This document shows, piece by piece, positions 43,450 to 51,717 of a DNA stretch of 64,000 bases. The translations under genes and the position numbers were made by a program. Numbering within the stretch: the first letter of the stretch is position 1; each line of letters starts with the position of its first letter. Origin of the DNA: an uncultured Dysosmobacter sp. (GTDB taxonomy: Bacteria > Bacillota > Clostridia > Oscillospirales > Oscillospiraceae); contig CANQPD010000002.1 in NCBI GenBank assembly GCA_947625655.1, forward strand, positions 124,001 to 188,000. Reading direction: 5' to 3'. Below the pieces are notes generated by a model. It ran no database searches and was not told the DNA's origin. It worked only from the letters and a program-made list of their open reading frames with translations.

Positions 43450-44535
43450 TTAGTTTACAATATGCGACGGAATAGATGTCCCAATATATACATAGCCCAA
43501 GGATACCCACCCACTATTTACGCGGATTGAACCGGAGGTCGATGTTGCTCCAGCGGTATGACCAACACCAATAACAAAATGTGCGGAATCCCAATAGCTT
43601 GTTTCGCCAGCGCCAACGCGCAAATAGCAAGGAACACCATCGCCGCCATCAATAGTGTTTTTGAACTTTGTCCAAGTATATGAGCTGGAGGCAATATTAG
43701 TATGGGATGTTCCGTGTTCTTCAGTGTATCCATTGCTGATAGTAGCTAACTGCGTTGTAGTCAAATTTGTAAGTTTGCCTAAAGTTCGGTTAGTGTATGC
43801 AGCAAGAGAGACCTTCAATTTAGATTCTGTTGTTAATGTGCTTAAAAGATACCCGCCACCAAAGTATTCGTCGAGATGGCGAAGATACATGGCAATCGCA
43901 TTGATACCACAATCAGTAGTGTAGGTTCCAGAATTGTTTCCCGAACTATATACTAAATCTTCATCATAACCTCCAGAAACAACTTTTTCTGTTTCGACTG
44001 ATCTGGTTAATGCATTTGCGGAAATTTGATTGACGCAGTTTTCGCGCTCTGTAACGGTTTTGACAGATAGACCATTACGAACAGTATTTTGGATGTTCTC
44101 AATAGGGACATAATCTTGCGTTAAAATGTCTACGGCTGTTACACCGTCATCCTGGACAACTGCAAAATCCAGTGTGCCACTATACACAACTAAATCATCT
44201 TCTTCGAACAGAGGTTCTTTCTCCAATGAATAAAGCACCAGTTCATAGGAGCATAGATCAACGATTCCATACCCGATGCCGGAGTCGTTGTATGTAAACT
44301 CAACACAGGTATAGGTCGGATTACCAGATGTATCGAGCAGATGGTAGGAGGCTGTTGGAGTAATTACGAGACCATGATTCTCCAAGATTTTATTAGATAC
44401 AAATTCTTCGTCGATTGCAAAGGAGCTATCCAATGAGGCCTCAGAATCCATGTCGATGTTGGCCGCAAATGATGTTACCGAAAGCGAAAGCATCATAATG
44501 ATGCTCAACATAAAACTAAAAAGTCTCTTTTTCAT
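43450..44535 (-). CDS. Secreted papain-like cysteine peptidase (C39-like)
   Basis: A 361-residue protein with a signal peptide (residues 1-25, MKKRLFSFMLSIIMML..SFAA), a pro-region of ~180 residues and a C-terminal peptidase domain. The candidate catalytic cysteine is in 'TDCGINAIAMYLRHL', the histidine in 'AHFVIGVGHT' and the Asn in 'RVNSGW'. This fits extracellular C39/C10-like peptidases. The ATG at 44535 follows AAAAGGAGA. It is encoded downstream of the ECF sigma/anti-sigma pair. Its base composition is clearly more AT-rich than flanking host genes, suggesting acquisition. Confidence 0.8.
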   Translation of the reverse strand: MKKRLFSFMLSIIMMLSLSVTSFAANIDMDSEASLDSSFAIDEEFVSNKILENHGLVITPTASYHLLDTSGNPTYTCVEFTYNDSGIGYGIVDLCSYELVLYSLEKEPLFEEDDLVVYSGTLDFAVVQDDGVTAVDILTQDYVPIENIQNTVRNGLSVKTVTERENCVNQISANALTRSVETEKVVSGGYDEDLVYSSGNNSGTYTTDCGINAIAMYLRHLDEYFGGGYLLSTLTTESKLKVSLAAYTNRTLGKLTNLTTTQLATISNGYTEEHGTSHTNIASSSYTWTKFKNTIDGGDGVPCYLRVGAGETSYWDSAHFVIGVGHTAGATSTSGSIRVNSGWVSLGYVYIGTSIPSHIVN

Positions 44536-44654
44536 AGTGTTCTCCTTTTGAATCCTTTTGAAAATGAAAAGGGCTGATAGACGAATAGACCATTCGTACA
44601 CACTATCCTAAAGATATAGCTGCATTGGTATCACCTAAACCTTTCCTTTTGTTC

Positions 44655-45230
44655 CTAATCAGTGAAGTATCTGGCTGAGGTGACCATTTTGTCGAATCCT
44701 TGAACTTCATTCAAATCGCATTTGGCAGAGGAATAATATACGATATAATCCCCACAATCTACATACAAATAAGACGATTTGCTGTCACCTTTGTTTTTGT
44801 AAAAAACCTTTCCGGTCTCAACATTACTATATCGAGTTTTAGGGGCAATTCTAACAACGAGCGCATCGCCGTTTTCATCATTAACAAAAATTGCCTCCAT
44901 GACAGTTTGATCGTAAATACGGACTTCATCTTCCAAGTAATATCCATCAGCAACTATGGATGGAAAATACTCACCAAATGGCTCATATGCTTGTGCTTCA
45001 GCAAGAGTAAGAACTTTTTGTGATTCAGTGTCATTCGTTGGCGAGGTAACTTGTTCAGAGAGCAAAGGAATTGTAATAAGAGCAACTATGCAGATGCAAG
45101 CGGCAACTGCTCCGTATTTTAGCCAATTTAATTGATACCATTTTTTATGGTGCGGTTTATATACTTCTGCCGCAGAAATGAGATCATCGTCGATATATCC
45201 CATAGCAATAGCTAATCTTGGAATTTTCAT
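44655..45230 (-). CDS. Membrane anti-sigma factor
   Basis: A 191-residue protein. The cytoplasmic N-terminus has the clostridial anti-sigma start 'AMGYIDDDLISAAEVYKP', one membrane segment lies at residues 38-58, and the rest is an extracytoplasmic sensor domain. It overlaps the sigma gene stop by 4 bp. It would hold the ECF sigma at the membrane until an external signal releases it. Confidence 0.83.
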   Translation of the reverse strand: MKIPRLAIAMGYIDDDLISAAEVYKPHHKKWYQLNWLKYGAVAACICIVALITIPLLSEQVTSPTNDTESQKVLTLAEAQAYEPFGEYFPSIVADGYYLEDEVRIYDQTVMEAIFVNDENGDALVVRIAPKTRYSNVETGKVFYKNKGDSKSSYLYVDCGDYIVYYSSAKCDLNEVQGFDKMVTSARYFTD

Positions 45231-45781
45231 ATTTCTACACCTTCCTTCCTTAAATAGTCTCTTAATCTGTTCCGGGAGCGATACAACATATTTTTAACTT
45301 TGCTTTCCGTAAATGAGTATCGCGCTGCTATGTCACCGATAGAATCGAAATACAGATATTTACGAATGAACACATTGCGAGCATCTTCTTTTTCATTTTG
45401 TAGAAAAGCCGTAAGCATTTTCCCGATTTCCTCATCACCTATGTTGGGGGGGATGTGGTCATCCGATAATACTTCTTCCAGTTCATGAAAGGATACAATT
45501 ACATTGGGGGTACGCTTCAATGCCATTTTGAATTCCAGCTTCTTCAATGATAGGTTTCTGGTTATTTTACAAATAAACGCCATGAAGTTATTGGGCCTGG
45601 TTGGTGGGATCTTGTTCCATACACTCAAATATGTATCGTTCACACATTCCTCTGAATCCTGGTTGTTGCTCAAAATATTATTTGCCAAATTAAAACACAG
45701 TCTTCCGTATTTTGTATCGGTTTCCTTAATCGCTTTTTCATCACGCGCAAAATACAGCTCGATAATCTGTAAGTCGTCCAT
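45227..45781 (-). CDS. ECF-type RNA polymerase sigma factor
   Basis: A 184-residue sigma-70-family protein. Region 2 has 'SEECVNDTYLSVWNKIPP' and region 4 has 'SIGDIAARYSFTESKVKNMLYRSRNRLRDYL'. It partners with the overlapping anti-sigma gene. A 39-bp sequence 45 bp upstream of its start recurs almost unchanged at 47615-47654 before the other secreted genes of the module, so it probably directs both. Confidence 0.9.
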   Translation of the reverse strand: MDDLQIIELYFARDEKAIKETDTKYGRLCFNLANNILSNNQDSEECVNDTYLSVWNKIPPTRPNNFMAFICKITRNLSLKKLEFKMALKRTPNVIVSFHELEEVLSDDHIPPNIGDEEIGKMLTAFLQNEKEDARNVFIRKYLYFDSIGDIAARYSFTESKVKNMLYRSRNRLRDYLRKEGVEI

Positions 45782-45825
45782 GCGTTCCCCCCCTTTCTAT
45801 TTCTCAAAGGCCTTTCATCTCATTT

Positions 45826-45864
45826 GTACGGTTTTATAACCGATGGTCGCAAGTTTTTTGAAAA
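45826..45864 (-). promoter_or_regulatory. Candidate ECF promoter, sigma gene copy
   Basis: 39 bp with two differences from 47615-47654. The minus strand reads CTTGCGACC, then ATCGGTTATAAAACCGTAC, 45 bp before the sigma-factor start. The candidate -35 is GCGACC and the candidate -10 is CCGTAC. Confidence 0.5.
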
Positions 45865-45999
45865 AAGATAAAATTATTTTTCGGATCTTATATCTGATGA
45901 ACTGACAAGCTGTTTGTCCGGGTACATGGCAATAGCAAACTTGTTCTAAACATGGGCATAGTAGCCAGTATAACCCGTAATTTTATGCATAAAGAAATG

Positions 46000-46027
46000 C
46001 CCGCACCGCCGTTGCCGACGGTGCGGG
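46000..46027. terminator. Hairpin between two units of the secreted module
   Basis: Stem CCCGCACCG / CGGTGCGGG with TTT on the plus side. It can separate the sigma and the secreted-protein transcripts. Confidence 0.65.
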
Positions 46028-46063
46028 TTTCCTATTGTCTAATGGGCTTAGAATAGATAACGA

Positions 46064-46873
46064 TTATGGTCTGGAAATAATATAATATCCACCCCATGTA
46101 CTGTAATCTGCGTATGAATAGTCGCGGTCACAAGTTCTCGGATCGGTAATCAAATTTCCAGAGGCATCTTTGTTTGTAATATCAGTCAAACCAGGCTTAT
46201 GCGACCAGTATCCACTGGAATCCTGTCTGTACCAGTGATAATCATTGGAGGCGATAACAAGCGCAATCTTGTACTCATTTGATCCAGGAGTTTCACTATA
46301 AGTTGAGCTGCGAATTGTTCTACCAAAAACCTCCATGTCAGCTTCGACTGCATCGATTATAGCAGTTTTTGTAAGGGAAGTATACTCCTCACCAGCCTTA
46401 TATCCAGGCTGGAAAAGCCATCCTGCATAGGGATCACTGGTGTTGGTTGCAATTAGATTTAATGCATATCCGTAGCAATTAGAACGGTATACATTAGCTT
46501 CATCGTTCCAATATGTAGGATTATAACTGTATTCTCCGCCACCCGTGGGCATAAGCTCCGTTGCGCGAGGCATAATCTGCACAGAAGAAATATCCGGAAC
46601 GGTTTGCTCTGCATTTGCACGAGTGCCAGAAGGGCTATAACCATCAGGCGCAGAATTCAAACGAATGTCTGTGACCGTGCCATTAACACTGACGCTAAAA
46701 GAATCATTTTCGGAAACCACAGAATCAGATGTGTCGTATCCTGCGTTGTAACTATTAGGAGCTGAATTCAAGCGAATATCAAAGGAATTGTTTTCAGCTG
46801 CTTGGGCGCTCATTCCCAATCCGAAAATCATAAGGAATGCAAGAACCAGGCATGAAATTTTTGCTTTTTTCAT
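46064..46873 (-). CDS. Secreted cysteine-protease-like protein with repeated propeptide motif
   Basis: A 269-residue protein with a signal peptide (residues 1-26, ends AQAA). Two copies of 'DIRLNSAP-x-x-Y' (about residues 33-43 and 70-80) follow. The C-terminal domain has 'YRSNCYGYALNLI' near residue 132, 'DYHWYRQDSSGYWSHKPG' near 212 and 'TCDRDYSYADYSTWGGYYIIS' at the end. The Cys and His are placed as in a papain/NlpC-like peptidase. The duplicated N-terminal motif could be an inhibitory propeptide or docking signal. AT-rich. Confidence 0.7.
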   Translation of the reverse strand: MKKAKISCLVLAFLMIFGLGMSAQAAENNSFDIRLNSAPNSYNAGYDTSDSVVSENDSFSVSVNGTVTDIRLNSAPDGYSPSGTRANAEQTVPDISSVQIMPRATELMPTGGGEYSYNPTYWNDEANVYRSNCYGYALNLIATNTSDPYAGWLFQPGYKAGEEYTSLTKTAIIDAVEADMEVFGRTIRSSTYSETPGSNEYKIALVIASNDYHWYRQDSSGYWSHKPGLTDITNKDASGNLITDPRTCDRDYSYADYSTWGGYYIISRP

Positions 46874-46943
46874 TATACATTCATCCTTTCTTACAAAGGT
46901 ATGGAAGGCATTTTGTTAAACAAGAAAACACCTGCTAATATTG

Positions 46944-47309
46944 TTATTCACACAAAACCCACTGAACATAATGCCATTGTGATTGTTCGGTGGAAGCATC
47001 CTTTTTGTCAGAAGTATTCTCGGATTTTTGGTACAAGTAAAAGTCTGTAAGACTATTCAATTCTTTAATTGCATACATCTTACATCCTTCAAATCCAGTA
47101 TCATTGGAAGCTTCCTTTGGTAAATCGCCAATGTATTCATACCCCGAAGGAAGCTCTGAAACTATCGTGTCAGACGCAGTGTAGTCTCTATTGTAAATAG
47201 TGATAATTGGCATAGTGCCTCCGGTTCTTGTATCATTTTTTGGGCTTGTGCAGCTTGAGAAGATAGAAAGAGAAGCAAGCACACAAATTAGTACGATACC
47301 TTTTTTCAT
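46944..47309 (-). CDS. Small lipoprotein of the secreted-protease module
   Basis: A 121-residue protein with a lipoprotein signal (MKKGIVLICVLASLSIFSSC, cysteine 20). A short extracytoplasmic domain has no recognised fold. It is the gene before the secreted peptidase-like protein and probably shares its transcript. It could be an immunity, inhibitor or anchoring protein for the peptidase, which is inference from position. Confidence 0.7.
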   Translation of the reverse strand: MKKGIVLICVLASLSIFSSCTSPKNDTRTGGTMPIITIYNRDYTASDTIVSELPSGYEYIGDLPKEASNDTGFEGCKMYAIKELNSLTDFYLYQKSENTSDKKDASTEQSQWHYVQWVLCE

Positions 47310-47409
47310 CTCGATTCTCCTAATGGTTTACAATGTGACGCAAGGTCATTACATACTATCCGTGTCATCCGATTTCTCCTCCTTTTTGTGCTGGCATACA
47401 ACTTGTAAT

Positions 47410-47529
47410 TTATATACAAATTGTATGCCACAACCTGCTAAATTTCAATCGCTGCCTCCAAAAGCAGAGAGCAAAATAAGCAGTCCAGTGCCTAAATTCA
47501 TACTGAACATCGAACACGATCACACTCAT
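47410..47529 (-). CDS. Candidate 39-residue peptide
   Basis: A short frame with an AGGAGGTGA site abutting the ATG, between the duplicated ECF-type promoter and the lipoprotein gene. The sequence is hydrophobic-aromatic (MSVIVFDVQYEF...RLWHTICI). A different frame inside it also encodes a hydrophobic 21-mer. Either, or neither, may be real. Confidence 0.25.
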   Translation of the reverse strand: MSVIVFDVQYEFRHWTAYFALCFWRQRLKFSRLWHTICI

Positions 47530-47614
47530 TTCACCTCCTGTATCGGTATAATAAGGTTCCTGCATTGCTTCTGGCAAAGCCGCCGAAGCCCGCGCAGTCC
47601 TCTTTGTTTTATAA

Positions 47615-47654
47615 GTACGGTTTTACAACCGATGGTCGCAAGATTTTTGAAAAC
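47615..47654 (-). promoter_or_regulatory. Candidate ECF promoter, secreted-protein copy
   Basis: Near-identical to 45826-45864 and in the same orientation. It lies 86 bp upstream of the 39-residue frame and ~300 bp upstream of the lipoprotein gene. Confidence 0.5.
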
Positions 47655-47714
47655 TTCTCAAAAAATTTCTGAGAAAGAAAAAACGCGGGATGCGGAAGCC
47701 GAAGATGGCCACTG

Positions 47715-48199
47715 CGCCCTGCGTTGGTGTTATTCCCTAACCGATCGGCATCCTCCCGTTTCAGGGAGATGATGTGTGTCCACACGTTACCCGTGTAGTT
47801 CTCCAGTTCCGCCATGGCCTTGTCCAGCTCCACGCCATCTTTGTCACCGAAGAGACCATGGGAGCCCAGCCGTTCTGCCCTTGGCCGCGTCGCAATGTAC
47901 TTCATGTAGCCATCCGATTTTTGAACGTCACTCCAGTTTTCCTCCAACGCCTGTGAGATAAACGCTGAGGCATTGGCCTTGGTGGGATGTTCCTGGTAGT
48001 CGCCATACTCATCCAGCTCCTTTGATTCAGGAAAATCCTTCACCAGTTTTGCGATAAGCTGTTCCTGCTTTCGAGTGGGAGGACGGTCATCCTGAATCAG
48101 TTCTACCCGCTCACGGGTGGCGATGTATCTCATGTATCCGCCTGCCGAGCGTCCACCTCCGCACTTGATGTACGGACTTTTGACGATCAGCCTTGCCAT
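47715..48199 (-). pseudogene. Truncated MobP3-type relaxase
   Basis: N-terminal ~160 residues of a relaxase: 'MARLIVKSPYIKCGGG', 'GGYMRYIATRERVELI', 'PTKANASAFISQALEENW', 'TGNVWTHIISLKREDADRLG'. The sequence breaks off before the metal-binding histidine motif and continues into unrelated AT-rich sequence, in frame to 47609. The secreted-protease module begins right at the break, which suggests that its insertion, or a deletion, destroyed the gene. Confidence 0.82.
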
Positions 48200-48606
48200 C
48201 CGTCATCATCCTTCACGGATTCCCGCACCCGTTTTTCGAACGAGATGCGGCCATTGGTCTGCTTCACATTTCGGACGCTCTCCGCACGGCGTCGGCGTAG
48301 TTCTTCCTCGCTGAATTGAAAGCTGTCCGCGATGATCCCGGAGAGCATATCCAATTCTACTGCCTGCTTGTAGGCCAGCGACGCCATTTTGTTTTCCAAC
48401 TGCCCCACCCGACCGTCCAGATAGGACTGGATGGAAGTCGGAAGGAACAGCCCGGCGTCGTTGGCACTGAGATAGTCCAGGTAGAAATCAATGGCCCGCT
48501 CAATGAATCCGGTGATGCTGCGGCTGCCGTCCTCCTGATATCTTCGCTCCAAGCGTGCCCTTTTCTCAGGGGTGAGATAGAGGGCAAATTTCTCTTTTTT
48601 GCTCAA
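48187..48606 (-). CDS. Relaxosome accessory protein (MobC/ribbon-helix-helix-like)
   Basis: A 139-residue basic protein. 'FALYLTPEKRARLERRYQEDGSRSITGFIERAIDFYLDYL' resembles a ribbon-helix-helix/MobC DNA-binding start, followed by a helical region. It overlaps the truncated relaxase start. It would bind oriT with that relaxase. Intact, but its partner is broken. Confidence 0.75.
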   Translation of the reverse strand: MSKKEKFALYLTPEKRARLERRYQEDGSRSITGFIERAIDFYLDYLSANDAGLFLPTSIQSYLDGRVGQLENKMASLAYKQAVELDMLSGIIADSFQFSEEELRRRRAESVRNVKQTNGRISFEKRVRESVKDDDGWQG

Positions 48607-49156
48607 AATAGCTTCCTTTCCGGGGTATGACCCTCATTTTTTCTTTGTGGTTGTAGGCCATCAGGGATAACGACCGCAGAAGTGATACCGCCCCTTCGAT
48701 TTTGACCCCACTTTGGAACTCCCCGAAACCCCCGTAACTGCCCGCACTGCGGGCAGAAGTGAACGAACAGGGCGTCGCGCTTGACGCCTGTTCTTTATCC
48801 CGCTTCACGTCGTCGCCAGCTCCATATCCCTCGTTTCCGCCTAAAACGGGCGAAAACTCGCTCATTTCGCTGCTCCTCCTTTTCCCACCGAACCCGCTTC
48901 GCTGGGCTTCGGCGGGAGCCCTATATTGTCCTCCGCAGGTCGTTGGAACCCGGCTCAAATCCGCCCAAACAGAGCTGGGCGGTGTCTGTTCCCGCTGCTC
49001 CCGGCAAAGCCTCACACAGCGGCTCACAGGGCCAAACAGGGCGGAAATTTCGGTCCCTGCCCAGTTCTTGATTTCAGAGATAATAACCTGGCGGCAGGAC
49101 TTTTTCTTGTTACTCTTCGTCTTGTTCATACACTTCCCCACCATCCGTTGAGGGGA
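48607..49156. repeat. Conserved element segment, copy 2
   Basis: A longer copy of 23392-23800, with the same blocks in the same order and the same terminal CTTGTT..TTCCCCACCATC block (49106-49156). No convincing gene product on either strand. Confidence 0.6.
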
Positions 49157-49163
49157 TTCCCCC

Positions 49164-49490
49164 TCATGAGCTGTGGTCTGCGGCGGGAAGATCAGGCAGC
49201 GGCAGGATGTAGTAGTGGTTGTTTCCCTGAAGCCACTTGCCGCTTTTCACACACCGCGAGGTCTTGACCTTGCGGATGAACCCACGATCAGCCAACAGAC
49301 TGACCGCGTCCCTCGCCGCATTTTCAGAGCAGCCGCAGTGGAGAGCGATGGTCTTCATGCTGGGCCAGCATACGTCCTTCTGCCCTGCGCAGCAGACCAG
49401 GTAACTGTACACAGCCAGCGGGATCGGCTTCAGGTCATAGCAGAAAATAGCGTTGCTCATTTGATAAAATCGTTCACCGAGAATTGGCAT
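49164..49490 (-). CDS. Winged-helix protein of the mobilisation region
   Basis: A 108-residue protein. 'IPLAVYSYLVCCAGQKDVCWPSMKTIALHCGCSENAARDAVSLLADRGFIRKV' is a helix-turn-helix of the HTH_36 type. The ATG at 49490 follows GAGGGGG by 7 nt; the longer frame upstream is not conserved. It is probably a regulator or replication-initiation relative of the element. Confidence 0.75.
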   Translation of the reverse strand: MPILGERFYQMSNAIFCYDLKPIPLAVYSYLVCCAGQKDVCWPSMKTIALHCGCSENAARDAVSLLADRGFIRKVKTSRCVKSGKWLQGNNHYYILPLPDLPAADHSS

Positions 49491-49689
49491 ACGGAACCCC
49501 CTCATTTTGAAATTTAGAGATAAATTTTTCTTGCGTTCCGGGCGCCTCTCTGTTAGACTGTTCGCAGATGGAGTCTGCGTTTTTCGGAACGCGGCGCGCC
49601 GCCGGACTGTTGCAGCAGTTTCGGCGGCTTTCCTTTTTGATAGGGCCATCGAGATATTTGTTGGTCTGAGTGCAGATGAATATCACCAC

Positions 49690-49900
49690 CATTCATAAAA
49701 ATTTCGTCAGCCACACGCCATACACCTTCCTGCCCTGTGATCCTTTCTGACCTCCACGGCGTTTTCTTCCCCGTTGGTACGCTCGTATATCGTAAGGCAG
49801 TCACGATGTAGTCCTGGCGGTACTTCTCCCGGCGAGTATAAACTTTGACGGTGGGTATTCAGTTGTCGAGGTGCATCGAACGGCCAATAGAATCTGCTTG
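49690..49900. repeat. Direct repeat left of the DUF6076-type gene
   Basis: Shares ~150 bp of patchy identity with 51310-51460: blocks GACCTCCACGGC, GAGTATAAACTTT, ACGGTGG, ATTCAGT and GAGGTGCA in the same order and orientation. The minus strand translates as a decayed peptide start (TVKVYTRREKYRQDY). Confidence 0.65.
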
Positions 49901-50049
49901 ACATTTTGTCCCATATATTTTAGACTTATTTTTAATATCACGATTTTATTGGTCGCCACATCTTGCAGTCTAACACGATAGGTCGCCCCTTGTCAAGACC
50001 TATCGTTTTACAGACGAATAGTGTGTCTAATCCGAGAGGGAGTTTTTTC

Positions 50050-51018
50050 ATGTCTGAGTATATGTTTAAGACCTATATCGCTAACGGAAGGGAATATTTC
50101 ATTTACAGCGATGATGTTTCTGACGACCGCTTCACACAAAAAATAGACTTTCCGTTTTCGGAAAGCCTATTTTCCTTGCTCGACCTGGACATCTGGAAAC
50201 GGGAACCCCAGATCAAGAAGATCGACCGTGCGCTTTTAGAGTTGTACAGAACTCGCGACGCAAGATACACTGAGGACATCTTCTTTACCTTGCAGAGCTT
50301 ATCTGATGCGCATATATTCTTTAAGCTGCTGTTTCTGGATTGGTCCAAGAGACTGAACGAGGCAGAGAAGGACAACTTCGCTCACGCATCTGACATGCTG
50401 CCTCACCAGGCCATTGCGCATATCCCCAGCAACATTGATTACGCGCAGAAGCAGATCAAGGATCTGCTGGAGCGTGTGTTGGACATGGATGCCAGCAAGC
50501 GTTCTGTTTCCAGCAGGTTCTATGATTATTACAAGGACCCTTATCATGTAGACCCACGTCCTTTTAAGTTCCAACCGCTGACGGTGTCTTTTGAGATGAT
50601 CGACCGAAGCGCCTATGCGGAAGTCCTTTATCCAAAGAGCATCTACGACTTGATCGATTACTATCTGCGGGAGTGGGTCAGGCGGGAGCAGAAGATGAGG
50701 GTCTGCAAAAATTGCGGGAAGTATTTCGCGATTACCGGACGGACCAACGCCGAATACTGTGACCGTGTGTTTGATTCGAAGGGGCGTACCTGCAAAGACG
50801 TCGGCGCCATAGCGAAGTGGACACGGGAAAAAGATACAGACGATGTCTTCAAGGCATACCGCCGGGAATATAAAAAGCGGTTCGCCTGGACGAAGTCCGG
50901 GAAGATCCTGCCGGAGGAACTATACGCCTGGGGTGAACGCGCCAGAGAAAAGAAGGCGGAGTGCGATAGCGGTAAGATATCCTTGGAAGAGTATGTTGAC
51001 TGGTTGAAAGAATCGTAG
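50050..51018 (+). CDS. DUF6076-type zinc-ribbon protein
   Basis: A 322-residue protein, largely helical, with a C-terminal zinc-finger-like motif 'CKNCGKYFAITGRTNAEYCDR' and 'CKDVGA' near residues 215-245. The ATG at 50050 is set by GAGGGAG. I recognise it as resembling DUF6076-type proteins common in clostridial genomes. The molecular role is unknown. It is a single-gene unit between two direct repeats and interrupts the sequence of the mobilisation region. Confidence 0.75.
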   Translation: MSEYMFKTYIANGREYFIYSDDVSDDRFTQKIDFPFSESLFSLLDLDIWKREPQIKKIDRALLELYRTRDARYTEDIFFTLQSLSDAHIFFKLLFLDWSKRLNEAEKDNFAHASDMLPHQAIAHIPSNIDYAQKQIKDLLERVLDMDASKRSVSSRFYDYYKDPYHVDPRPFKFQPLTVSFEMIDRSAYAEVLYPKSIYDLIDYYLREWVRREQKMRVCKNCGKYFAITGRTNAEYCDRVFDSKGRTCKDVGAIAKWTREKDTDDVFKAYRREYKKRFAWTKSGKILPEELYAWGERAREKKAECDSGKISLEEYVDWLKES

Positions 51019-51084
51019 CAAACCGCCCCTGGTCTCCCCTCTATAAGAAAAAACATTGAGCTTTCCGTATAATTTTTTTGCGGT

Positions 51085-51170
51085 GGATTATCATTTGTCT
51101 TGTTGATATATTTCCCCACCATCTGATGGAGTGAGGGTGATACAGAGCAAGTCGCCTAAGCCGGAAAGGC
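51085..51170 (+). repeat. Direct repeat left of the nitrogen-oxide module
   Basis: About 86 bp, roughly 80% identical to 60556-60641 in the same orientation, including TTTCCCCACCATCTGATGG and the following TACAG.GCAAGT.GCCT.AG.CGGAAAG. The first ~50 bp also match 23742-23790 and 49106-49156. Confidence 0.75.
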
Positions 51171-51309
51171 GTTGCTTTCAGATGTTCACCCTCGAAAGCA
51201 GTTTTCCAATGGTGGCTTACTATTGAGAAGGCATAAGCAGGACGGCGCACTTACTGCCACATCGTCTTGTTAAAGTCAAATTTGTTATATTACAAGCCCA
51301 TTTGAGAGT

Positions 51310-51460
51310 GTACTTTTGTCGGTCACGCGCAATACGCCTTCCTGTCCTGTGATTTTTTCCGACCTCCACGGCATTCTCTTCTCCAGTTGTAGTCTAAACG
51401 ATACTCTCCCCGGTGAGTATAAACTTTAACGGTGGACATTCAGTCGTTGAGGTGCACCGG
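51310..51460. repeat. Direct repeat right of the DUF6076-type gene
   Basis: Partner of 49690-49900. The rest of 51019-51717 contains no supportable gene; the hcp-like promoter must lie in 51460-51700 but no clear box stands out. Confidence 0.65.
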
Positions 51461-51717
51461 ACACCATTTGCACAAACACCGAATACACGAATTCGATGAT
51501 ATTTTTTCAACATATCGCCATTGCTTTGTTCTGGGAATAGCCAGTGAAAGAATACCTTTAAATATCCAAACCTCCATAATATCCATGTATTTCCACCCTG
51601 TTTTGTTGTTTCTCCAACAGACTTTGCCCGGTGCGCATCGTATACTGTGCCCGTCACATCAAGGAAACATCGGCGGAGGCGCAATGCCCCGCCCACGGAA
51701 CATATGGAGGTATATTC

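Noticed and set aside
48759..49151. Plus-strand frames starting MNEQGV/MTKQGV with similar ends in both copies of the cryptic segment
   Set aside because: Start and end are alike, but the middle differs by indels, there is no ribosome site, and the composition is not protein-like. Kept as a repeat rather than a gene.
49553..49904. Minus-strand frames beginning TVKVYTRREKYRQDY
   Set aside because: No start codon or ribosome site in frame. The match to 51310-51460 suggests a decayed gene start, so it is reported only as a repeat.
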